From: an uncultured Eubacterium sp.
GTDB taxonomy: Bacteria; Bacillota; Clostridia; Lachnospirales; Lachnospiraceae
Assembly (NCBI GenBank): GCA_934358495.1
Contig: CAKRKO010000115.1
Span: 1-5,983 of the forward strand
Direction of reading: 5' to 3'
DNA length: 5,983 nucleotides
How positions within the stretch are numbered: the first letter of the stretch is position 1; every line of letters begins with the position of its first letter. A program made the translations under genes and the position numbers. Shown here one piece after another: positions 1 through 5,459 of the stretch. The notes below the pieces were generated by a model. It made no database searches. It was not told where the DNA came from and saw only the letters and a list, made by a program, of their open reading frames with translations.

Positions 1-738
1 AAATCCTATTATGCACAGATACTGGATGTTGATCCTTCCAGAATCTTCAGTGTTTCTATCATGCCATGTGTGGCAAAAAAACACGAGTGCGCAATCCCGG
101 TTATGAATGATGCGGGAGCAGGCCAGGATGTAGATGTTTCCCTTACAACCAGAGAACTGGATCGTGTATTGAAAGCAGAACTGATTTCTCCGGCATTTCT
201 GGAGGAAGAGGATTTTGACCAGCCGCTAGGTGTTGGATCTGGTGCAGGTGTTATTTTTGGTGCTACCGGTGGTGTTATGGAAGCTGCCCTGAGAACGGCA
301 TACTATGTACTAAATGGAAAAAATCCGGATCCGGATATGTTCCAAACAGTCCGTGGTATGGACGGTATCAAAGAAGCAGAAGTAGAGATTGCAGGTATCA
401 AGATCAAAGCAGCCATTGTCAGCGGACTTGGAAATACAAGAAAACTGATTGAGAAAATCCGTTCCGGAGAAGCGGAATATCATTTCGTAGAAGTAATGGC
501 ATGTCCGGGCGGATGTGTTGGAGGCGGTGGACAGCCGATCACTGATGGTGTGGAACTGGCAGATGTACGAGGAAGAAACCTATACAAGCTGGATAAAAAG
601 AATCCGTTGCGTTTCTCCCATGAAAATCCGTCTGTGATCAAAGCATACGAAGATTTCTTTGAGAAACCATTATCCCATAAATCTCATGAATTGTTGCATA
701 CGGATCATGAAGCTTGGAAAATGCCAAATCAGAGATAA
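1..738 (+). CDS. hydA: [FeFe]-hydrogenase catalytic subunit, C-terminal part (5' end outside window)
   Basis: The reading frame is open from base 1, so the gene begins upstream; the 245 residues seen are the C-terminal part of a group A [FeFe]-hydrogenase. The enzyme catalyses reversible proton reduction to H2 at the H-cluster in the cytoplasm, using ferredoxin and/or NAD(P)H. Two of the three H-cluster motifs are visible: MPCVAKKHE (window residues 21-29, ligand C23, with K26 and E29 in their usual places) and VMACPGGCVGGGGQP (165-179, ligands C168 and C172). The TSCCP-type first motif and any N-terminal FeS domains are off the edge. Residues from about 205 (FSHENPSVIKAYEDFFEKP, then SHKSHELLHT) match the small-subunit-like C-terminal segment of these enzymes. 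A short tail, DHEAWKMPNQR, follows the usual LLHT end. Whether it is monomeric, bifurcating (HydABC) or NADP-linked (HndD) cannot be told. The symbol hydA is used generically. Confidence 0.95.
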   Translation, partial: KSYYAQILDVDPSRIFSVSIMPCVAKKHECAIPVMNDAGAGQDVDVSLTTRELDRVLKAELISPAFLEEEDFDQPLGVGSGAGVIFGATGGVMEAALRTAYYVLNGKNPDPDMFQTVRGMDGIKEAEVEIAGIKIKAAIVSGLGNTRKLIEKIRSGEAEYHFVEVMACPGGCVGGGGQPITDGVELADVRGRNLYKLDKKNPLRFSHENPSVIKAYEDFFEKPLSHKSHELLHTDHEAWKMPNQR

Positions 739-740
739 AT

Positions 741-820
741 GCTCCGCGAGGATGTGCAGTGATTCTGAGAAGAATATGTCAGCTTTCGCTGACCAGAATC
801 ACGCACCAAGTCTCACGAGC
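741..820 (+). repeat. Long imperfect inverted repeat with nested hairpin; possible structured RNA
   Basis: Two arms of 27 bases, 741-767 and 794-820, are imperfect inverted copies. The inner part pairs best: GTGATTCTG (759-767) with CAGAATCAC (794-802), extended by GTGC (754-757) with GCAC (803-806) around a bulged A758. Between the arms lies a second perfect stem, GTCAGC (778-783) with GCTGAC (788-793), loop TTTC. It abuts the first stem on its 3' side, leaving a one-sided 10-base bulge (768-777). The outer part (GCTC with GAGC, GAG with CTC) is weaker and competes with an alternative stem, CAAGTC (807-812) with GACTTG (825-830). It starts three bases after the hydrogenase stop codon and ends about 20 bases before a terminator. 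It could be a 3'-UTR structure, a small RNA or an interspersed palindromic repeat. I match it to no known RNA family. Confidence 0.6.
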
Positions 821-840
821 GTTCGACTTGAATAACTACA

Positions 841-872
841 GGTGGGACAGTCAGTGACTGTCCTGCCTTTTT
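841..872 (+). terminator. Rho-independent terminator
   Basis: The arms GGTGGGACAGTCA (841-853) and TGACTGTCCTGCC (855-867) pair over 13 positions with two G-U wobbles. The innermost pairs must open to form a loop of about five bases. TTTTT (868-872) follows directly. It most likely ends the hydrogenase transcript, or an RNA made from the structured element just upstream, and separates that unit from the carboxypeptidase gene. Confidence 0.9.
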
Positions 873-944
873 ATGTCTGTATTTAGTCTTAGAAAAATCC
901 TGTTAAAGATCCTGTGTTGAAATCTTTTTTCATGGCAGGCATAC

Positions 945-949
945 AAAGG
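945..949 (+). promoter_or_regulatory. Ribosome binding site that decides the carboxypeptidase start
   Basis: AAAGG lies six bases before the ATG at 956. The earlier in-frame candidates, GTG at 914 and ATG at 932, have no purine-rich Shine-Dalgarno match at a proper distance. I found no convincing sigma-A promoter between the terminator and this site; the best pair near 882-910 matches consensus poorly. Confidence 0.55.
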
Positions 950-955
950 CATAAA

Positions 956-2290
956 ATGGAATTAATAAGAAAGTTCTGGATGTTTTGCTGTATGAAATGT
1001 TTCTTTATGATGATATGTGTTTGCCTGGTATCTGTCATGATGTTCCCGTGTGCAAAGGTTTCAGGAGCGGAGAAAATGGTAACATTGGTGCGAAATCCTG
1101 GGAAGGTCTGGCAGGATTCGGCGGAACAGTTTGCAGATTTTCATTCTGCTGACCTGAATCTATATGCCAAAAGTGCTGTTTTGATAGACGCAGAAACCGG
1201 GCGGATTTTGTACGGAAAAGATGCAATGACACCCATGGCAAATGCAAGCACCACAAAGATCATGACCTGTTTGTTGGCAATCGAGAGTGGAAAGCTTGGT
1301 GATACCGTAATTTTTTCAGAAAATGCCTGTAGCATGCCGAAGGTGCGGCTTGGCTGTCCTGATGGAACACAGTTCATATTGGAAGATTTGTTGTATTCTC
1401 TGATGTTGGAATCCCATAATGATACTGCTGTAGCCATTGCGGAGCATGTGGCGGGAAGTGTGGATGCTTTTGCAAAACAAATGAATGAACGGGCGGCGGA
1501 ACTTGGCTGTCAGAATACTCATTTTGTGACACCGAATGGATTGGACAGTTCCGATGCGGGCGGTGCCCATCAGACAACGGTTTATGACCTCAGCCTGATC
1601 ATGGCAGCATGCATGAAAGATGACAAATTTCTGGAGATTACGGAAACTTCTTCTAAAACCATTACAAGTGTGGATGGCGCATTTCAGGCAACGTTGAATA
1701 ATCACAATGCACTGCTTTCTATGGTAGATGGTGTGATATCTGGGAAAACCGGATTTACGGCAAAGGCGGGGTATTGTTACGTGGGAGCATACCACAACGA
1801 TGACCGTGTATACACTTTTGCACTGCTGGCCTGTGGATGGCCGAACAACAAAGGGTATAAATGGGAAGATTCCAGAAAACTGATCGCCTATGGGAATGAA
1901 ACATATGTGCGTCAACTGTGCACCTGGGAAGCGGAGCAAAAGCGGATAGCGATACATAATGGTGTGCAGAAAAATAGAGTAGAGATGGTGACAGAAAAGC
2001 AGGGGTATATTTTAGGAAAAAAGCAGAAATATGCTTATTCGGAACAGCTTGTGGCAGAGACAGAACCCATGGAACAGGAGTTATTATTGTCTGATACCGA
2101 TGTGATCACGAAAGAGTGGAATCTGCCGGATTATCTGGAAGCACCGGTGCAGAAAGGAGATGCGATTGGAGAACGTGTTATTTTTTTGAACGGGTGTCAG
2201 ATTCTGACACAGCCGGTATATGCGTCGGAAACAGTAGAAAAATTTGATTACCACTGGTGTTTGAATTATGTATTACTGAATGTTTTTTAA
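956..2290 (+). CDS. D-alanyl-D-alanine carboxypeptidase (penicillin-binding protein, peptidase family S11)
   Basis: This is a 444-residue DacA/DacF-like low-molecular-mass penicillin-binding protein, which removes the terminal D-Ala from peptidoglycan stem peptides outside the membrane. All active-site motifs are present: SxxK as STTK (98-101, nucleophile S98), SxN as SHN (153-155) and KTG (264-266) within VISGKTGFTAKAGYC. The catalytic domain spans about 66-310. Residues from about 320 to 425 (including APVQKGDAIGERV) look like the beta-rich PBP5 C-terminal domain. The last 15 residues, FDYHWCLNYVLLNVF, may be a short amphipathic membrane anchor. The N-terminus is a signal peptide: basic MELIRK, a hydrophobic stretch to about residue 30, and likely cleavage after VSGA (about 38). 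I chose ATG 956 over GTG 914 because of its ribosome binding site and because it puts the signal peptide at the start. Sporulation DacF/DacB or vegetative DacA roles cannot be separated, so no symbol is given. Confidence 0.93.
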   Translation: MELIRKFWMFCCMKCFFMMICVCLVSVMMFPCAKVSGAEKMVTLVRNPGKVWQDSAEQFADFHSADLNLYAKSAVLIDAETGRILYGKDAMTPMANASTTKIMTCLLAIESGKLGDTVIFSENACSMPKVRLGCPDGTQFILEDLLYSLMLESHNDTAVAIAEHVAGSVDAFAKQMNERAAELGCQNTHFVTPNGLDSSDAGGAHQTTVYDLSLIMAACMKDDKFLEITETSSKTITSVDGAFQATLNNHNALLSMVDGVISGKTGFTAKAGYCYVGAYHNDDRVYTFALLACGWPNNKGYKWEDSRKLIAYGNETYVRQLCTWEAEQKRIAIHNGVQKNRVEMVTEKQGYILGKKQKYAYSEQLVAETEPMEQELLLSDTDVITKEWNLPDYLEAPVQKGDAIGERVIFLNGCQILTQPVYASETVEKFDYHWCLNYVLLNVF

Positions 2291-2311
2291 TGATAGTTAC
2301 AAATAATGCCG

Positions 2312-2340
2312 ATTCCATAGCGGACTTTTTGGAATTTTTT
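2312..2340 (+). terminator. Weak terminator-like hairpin after the carboxypeptidase gene
   Basis: ATTCCA (2312-2317) pairs with TGGAAT (2330-2335) around a 12-base loop, and TTTTT (2336-2340) follows. It lies 22 bases after the stop codon, where a terminator is expected before the next promoter. The stem is short and A/T-rich, so efficiency is doubtful. A TCC/GGA pairing inside the loop region offers an alternative fold. Confidence 0.45.
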
Positions 2341-2366
2341 GAGTAGAAAAAGCAAATTTCTTGATA

Positions 2367-2395
2367 TTGTTTCTTGGCGAAATATGAGGTATACT
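2367..2395 (+). promoter_or_regulatory. Probable sigma-A promoter for the regulator-to-ispH operon
   Basis: A -35-like TTGTTT (2367-2372) and a -10-like TATACT (2390-2395, five of six matches to TATAAT) are separated by 17 bases, the optimal spacing. A second -10-like hexamer, TATAGT (2395-2400), overlaps the first. Initiation would fall near 2402-2407, giving a leader of about 105-110 bases. The surrounding A/T-rich DNA fits a promoter. No other good promoter was seen before the downstream genes. Confidence 0.6.
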
Positions 2396-2398
2396 ATA

Positions 2399-2414
2399 GT
2401 CGGTATTGCCCGAC
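2399..2414 (+). promoter_or_regulatory. Inverted repeat at the predicted transcription start (candidate operator or 5' hairpin)
   Basis: GTCGG (2399-2403) and CCGAC (2410-2414) form a perfect five-base inverted repeat with a six-base spacer, directly over the predicted start site. GGTAT also occurs twice, at 2388-2392 and 2402-2406, 14 bases apart. This is a reasonable place for an operator, for instance for autoregulation by the adjacent RpiR-type protein, or it may simply be a 5' mRNA hairpin. It is short and could be chance. Confidence 0.3.
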
Positions 2415-2499
2415 AGCAGTGAAACAGATTTTTTATTTTTTACTGGCATGCGGGGAAAGCATATCTGACTCGACAATGTGCCGTGGCAGATAAAAAATT

Positions 2500-2508
2500 G
2501 GAGAAGAG
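2500..2508 (+). promoter_or_regulatory. Ribosome binding site that decides the regulator start
   Basis: GGAGAAGAG precedes the ATG at 2511 at normal spacing. The in-frame ATG at 2478 lies 33 bases earlier, has no Shine-Dalgarno sequence and sits inside a possible leader hairpin formed by TATCTG (2462-2467) and CAGATA (2487-2492). Confidence 0.8.
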
Positions 2509-2510
2509 AA

Positions 2511-3458
2511 ATGAATAATTCAAATGAGCTGATTAACAGGATCAATGAAAAGTACAGCAGTATGAGTAAGGGACAGAAACTGTTGTCCACGTATATTACA
2601 GACAATTATGATAAGGCAGTTTTTCTGACCGCAGAGAAACTGGGAAAAGTTGTTGGGGTGAGCGAGTCCACGGTTGTGCGGTTTGCAACACATCTGGGGT
2701 ATCGTGGGTATCCTGAATTTCAGAAAGCACTGGAAGAACTGGTGCGCAACAAGCTGAATTCCATCCAGCGAATGGAAGTAACCTATGGAAGAATCAGCCA
2801 GTCAAAGATTTTGGATACGGTGTTGCAGTCCGATGCGGAAAAAATCAAGAGCACGCTGGAACAGATTGACCAGAATGCCTTTGAAGCAGCACTGGATATT
2901 ATTTTAAATGCAAAACATATCTACATTGTGGGAATTCGAAGCTGTGCACCGCTGGCAAGTTTTATGTCTTTTTATTTTAATCTGATGTTTGATAATGTGC
3001 ATTTGCTTCATACCAGCAGTTCCAGCGAACTGTTTGAACAGATGGTGCGGATCAGCGAAGATGATGTGATCATCGGTATCAGTTTCCCGCGGTATTCCAT
3101 GCGTACGTTAAAAGCCATGGAATTTGCAAATAACCGGAATGCGAAGGTAATTACACTGACAGACAGCGTGCATTCTCCGATGAATCTGTATTCCTCCTGC
3201 AATCTGATTGCAAAAAGTGATATGGCCTCCATCGTGGATTCCCTGGTTGCACCGTTGAGTGTGATCAACGCGCTGATCGTTGCTCTGTGCATGAGAAAAC
3301 AGAGCGAGGTGGCTGAGACCTTGGAAACTCTGGAAGATATCTGGGATGAATATCAGGTTTATGAGAGTGATGAAATCAATTATATTGATGATCATATGAA
3401 AATGCGATATGGAAAAATAGACAAAGTAGACCGGGATGATGCCGGAAAAAACAAATAA
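2511..3458 (+). CDS. MurR/RpiR-family transcriptional regulator (HTH plus SIS domain)
   Basis: This 315-residue protein has the full two-domain layout and usual length of the family. Residues about 1-77 form the RpiR-type helix-turn-helix: AEKLGKVVGVSESTVVRFATHLGY at 41-64, with GVSESTVVRF as the recognition region, then GYPEFQKAL. Residues about 125-262 are a sugar-isomerase (SIS) fold, starting HIYIVGIRSCA (137-146) and including DDVIIGISFPRYS (184-196) and AKVITLTDS (211-219). In family members the SIS domain usually binds a phosphosugar effector and the N-terminal domain binds the operator. Here the positions of the usual GxGxS and SxSGxT loops read GIRSC and SFPRYS, so the ligand may differ. 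The C-terminus (about 280-315) is charged and probably flexible. It is first gene of the probable operon, 62 bases before the flavoprotein gene with no terminator between. No target can be named from sequence. Confidence 0.93.
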   Translation: MNNSNELINRINEKYSSMSKGQKLLSTYITDNYDKAVFLTAEKLGKVVGVSESTVVRFATHLGYRGYPEFQKALEELVRNKLNSIQRMEVTYGRISQSKILDTVLQSDAEKIKSTLEQIDQNAFEAALDIILNAKHIYIVGIRSCAPLASFMSFYFNLMFDNVHLLHTSSSSELFEQMVRISEDDVIIGISFPRYSMRTLKAMEFANNRNAKVITLTDSVHSPMNLYSSCNLIAKSDMASIVDSLVAPLSVINALIVALCMRKQSEVAETLETLEDIWDEYQVYESDEINYIDDHMKMRYGKIDKVDRDDAGKNK

Positions 3459-3520
3459 TACATTGCGGGATGTCTGATGTTCTGCAGATGAAAAATGAAT
3501 AATAAAATCGGAGAAAATGA

Positions 3521-4768
3521 ATGAGTAAAGTGGCAGTAATTGGCGGCGGTGCCGGAGGAATGATGGCGGCATGTATCGCGGCCGGGAATGGACATCAGGT
3601 AACTCTGTATGAACAGAACGAGAAACTTGGCAAAAAAATCTATATTACCGGAAAAGGACGGTGCAATCTGACCAATGCCTGCAATACGGAGGATTTATTT
3701 GCGGCGATCATGAAAAATGCAAAATTTCTCTACAGCGCGATCTATACCTTTGATAACCATGCGCTGATGGATTATTTTGCAGGCCTGGGTCTGAAGATGA
3801 AAACAGAGCGAGGAAATCGTGTGTTTCCGCAGTCTGATCATGCGTCTGACGTGATCCGGGTGCTGACGGATGAGTTGCGCAGAAAAAAAGTGCGCATTTG
3901 TCTGAATACAACAGTACAGGAAATTTTAAGTGATGGTGAGAAAGTGACCGGTATTCGCTGGAGCTGTCATGATACACATCAGAAAAATCAGACCGAGGAG
4001 TTTGATGCGGTGGTGGCGGCTTGCGGAGGTGTGTCTTACCCGACAACGGGATCCGATGGAAGTGGATTTGAATTGTGTAAAAAACTTGGACATACCGTTA
4101 CGGAGCTGCGTCCTTCCCTGATCGGGATGACGACGGCGGAGAAGTATATTACAAAGTTGCAGGGATTGTCCCTGAAAAACGTAACACTGACTATAAAATC
4201 AGGCAAAAAGACATTATATTCCGAGTTTGGCGAAATGCTTTTTACTCATCAGGGGATCAGCGGACCGTTAGTACTGACAGCCAGTAGCTGTATTCCGGAT
4301 AAATATATGAAGCAGGAGCTGCCGTTTGAAATCGATTTAAAACCGGCGTTGGAGGAAGAACAGCTGGACAAGCGTCTGCAACGTGATTTCGCGGAGAACG
4401 TGAACCGACAGTTTAAAAATGCCCTGCACGGACTTGTACCAGCGAAACTAATGCCGATATTGATCGAATTATCCGGTATCGATCTGGAGAAAAAGGTGCA
4501 TTCCGTCACCAGAGAAGAGCGGCATCGGCTTCTGACACTGCTCAAACATTTCCCTGGAACCATCACGGGACTTGGAAAGATGGAAGAGGCCATTGTCACC
4601 CGGGGCGGCATCAAAGTCAAAGAAGTAAATCCGTCCACGATGGAATCGAAACTGGTACAGGGTTTGTATCTGTGTGGTGAGATGCTGGATGTGGATGCAG
4701 TGACCGGAGGATTTAACCTGCAGATCGCATGGTCCACCGGATATCTGGCAGGAATAAGTATAGAATAG
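3521..4768 (+). CDS. NAD(P)/FAD-dependent oxidoreductase, HI0933/BaiN-like family
   Basis: This 415-residue flavoprotein is of normal family length. The N-terminal Rossmann motif is VIGGGAGG (6-13, GxGxxG at 8-13), with an acidic residue, E31, ending the second strand in VTLYEQ to bind the FAD ribose. Family signatures follow: GKGRCNLTN (44-52), ACGGVSYPTTGSDGSG (167-182), FTHQGISGP (241-249), RGGIKVKEVNPSTMESK (361-377) and GEMLDVDAVTGGFNLQIAW (386-404), the C-terminal FAD contact. The reaction is not known from sequence. BaiN of bile-acid-dehydroxylating clostridia belongs to this family, but no other bai genes are present, so a bile-acid role should not be assumed. GGAG (3510-3513) sits seven bases before the ATG. 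The out-of-frame ATG at 3517 gives only three codons. The neighbours, cmk and ispH, suggest a housekeeping role, possibly redox or RNA-linked; this is inference. Confidence 0.92.
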   Translation: MSKVAVIGGGAGGMMAACIAAGNGHQVTLYEQNEKLGKKIYITGKGRCNLTNACNTEDLFAAIMKNAKFLYSAIYTFDNHALMDYFAGLGLKMKTERGNRVFPQSDHASDVIRVLTDELRRKKVRICLNTTVQEILSDGEKVTGIRWSCHDTHQKNQTEEFDAVVAACGGVSYPTTGSDGSGFELCKKLGHTVTELRPSLIGMTTAEKYITKLQGLSLKNVTLTIKSGKKTLYSEFGEMLFTHQGISGPLVLTASSCIPDKYMKQELPFEIDLKPALEEEQLDKRLQRDFAENVNRQFKNALHGLVPAKLMPILIELSGIDLEKKVHSVTREERHRLLTLLKHFPGTITGLGKMEEAIVTRGGIKVKEVNPSTMESKLVQGLYLCGEMLDVDAVTGGFNLQIAWSTGYLAGISIE

Positions 4769-4774
4769 GAGAGG
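4767..4774 (+). promoter_or_regulatory. Ribosome binding site of cmk overlapping the preceding stop codon
   Basis: AGGAGAGG overlaps the TAG stop (4766-4768) of the flavoprotein gene and precedes ATG 4785 by 10 bases, which is slightly long. An in-frame TTG at 4776 lies one base after this site, too close to be used, so ATG 4785 is the start. Confidence 0.8.
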
Positions 4775-4784
4775 TTTGGAACAT

Positions 4785-5459
4785 ATGAGTTTTAACATTG
4801 CGATTGATGGACCGGCAGGTGCCGGCAAAAGTACGATAGCGAAAAAGCTGGCAAAAAAAATATCCTTTATTTATGTAGATACCGGTGCCATGTACCGTGC
4901 TATGGGATACTATTTTTTACAGCATGGTATTCAGGCAGAGGAAGAGGAAAAAATAAAAGAAGCCTGTAATGATATTTCCGTTGCCCTTGCTTATGAGAAT
5001 GGTGTGCAGAAAGTACTGTTAAACGGAGAAGACATTTCCGGTAAGATACGTCAGGAGGAAGTGGGTAATATGGCATCTGCTACAAGTGGTTACGGCTTTG
5101 TCCGTGAAAAACTTCTGAGCCTGCAGCAGGATATGGCAGCGAAGCACAATGTCATCATGGATGGCCGTGATATCGGAACCTGTGTACTTCCGAATGCGCA
5201 GCTAAAGATTTTCCTGACAGCCAGCGTAGAAGTTCGTGCAAAACGCCGCTATGACGAGCTGGTGGAAAAAGGAGAACATTGTAATCTGGTAGAAATCGAG
5301 AAAGATATCAGCGAGCGTGACTATCGTGATATGCATCGTGAGATTGCACCGTTAAAGGCAGCAGAAGATGCCGTCATGCTGGATTCCTCGAATTTGAACA
5401 TTGATGAAGTGGTAGAAGTTATTTATGAGCAAGCAAAAAAGGCAGGATTGAAAGCGTGA
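4785..5459 (+). CDS. cmk: Cytidylate kinase ((d)CMP kinase)
   Basis: This 224-residue cytoplasmic kinase transfers the ATP gamma-phosphate to CMP or dCMP, giving CDP/dCDP for RNA, DNA and phospholipid precursors. The P-loop is GPAGAGKST (9-17). YVDTGAMYRA (30-39) is the nucleotide-monophosphate site. MDGRDIGTCVLPNA (125-138) is the characteristic CMP-kinase motif. The arginine-rich segment RAKRRYDEL (151-159) and ERDYRDMHREIAPLKAAEDA (177-196) form the lid and the conserved RD...R..APL..A.DA signature. The length matches the bacterial family (about 220-230). It begins 16 bases after the flavoprotein stop and its TGA overlaps the ispH GTG start, so the three genes are very probably co-transcribed. 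C132 stands where valine is common in the GRDIGT-V motif; this is conservative and unlikely to matter. Confidence 0.97.
   Translation: MSFNIAIDGPAGAGKSTIAKKLAKKISFIYVDTGAMYRAMGYYFLQHGIQAEEEEKIKEACNDISVALAYENGVQKVLLNGEDISGKIRQEEVGNMASATSGYGFVREKLLSLQQDMAAKHNVIMDGRDIGTCVLPNAQLKIFLTASVEVRAKRRYDELVEKGEHCNLVEIEKDISERDYRDMHREIAPLKAAEDAVMLDSSNLNIDEVVEVIYEQAKKAGLKA
5444..5447 (+). promoter_or_regulatory. Ribosome binding site of ispH inside the end of cmk
   Basis: AGGA lies eight bases before the GTG at 5456, within the last codons of cmk. The GTG overlaps the cmk TGA as GTGA. This supports GTG 5456 rather than ATG 5477, which would delete the start of the conserved N-terminal segment. Confidence 0.65.

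Noticed and set aside
739..872. Known riboswitch upstream of the carboxypeptidase
   Set aside because: I could not match the conserved cores of the riboswitch classes I know, and the terminator follows the hydrogenase more naturally; it is left as an unassigned structure.
914..955. Upstream GTG (914) and ATG (932) as starts of the carboxypeptidase
   Set aside because: Neither has a ribosome binding site, and both would add residues before the basic start of the signal peptide.
1316..1957. 213-residue open frame on the - strand across the carboxypeptidase gene
   Set aside because: It lies wholly antisense to a gene with clear catalytic motifs, has no family resemblance and reads like a codon-bias shadow rich in His, Cys and Arg.
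2399..2441. Attenuator made of the GTCGG/CCGAC hairpin plus the T-rich run at 2429-2440
   Set aside because: The hairpin ends about 14 bases before the T-run, so it does not form an intrinsic terminator.
3459..3520. Terminator or promoter between the regulator and flavoprotein genes
   Set aside because: Only a four-base TCTG/CAGA pairing is seen, with no T-run and no convincing -35/-10 pair, so read-through is assumed.
3488..3528. Mini-ORFs before the flavoprotein gene (ATG 3488, four codons; ATG 3517, three codons)
   Set aside because: The first has no ribosome binding site. The second is only three bases from GGAG, whereas ATG 3521 is optimally placed. Possible leader translation cannot be excluded but has no positive support.
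3108..3572. 154-residue - strand frame over the end of the regulator gene and the start of the flavoprotein gene
   Set aside because: It is antisense to two supported genes and shows no domain.
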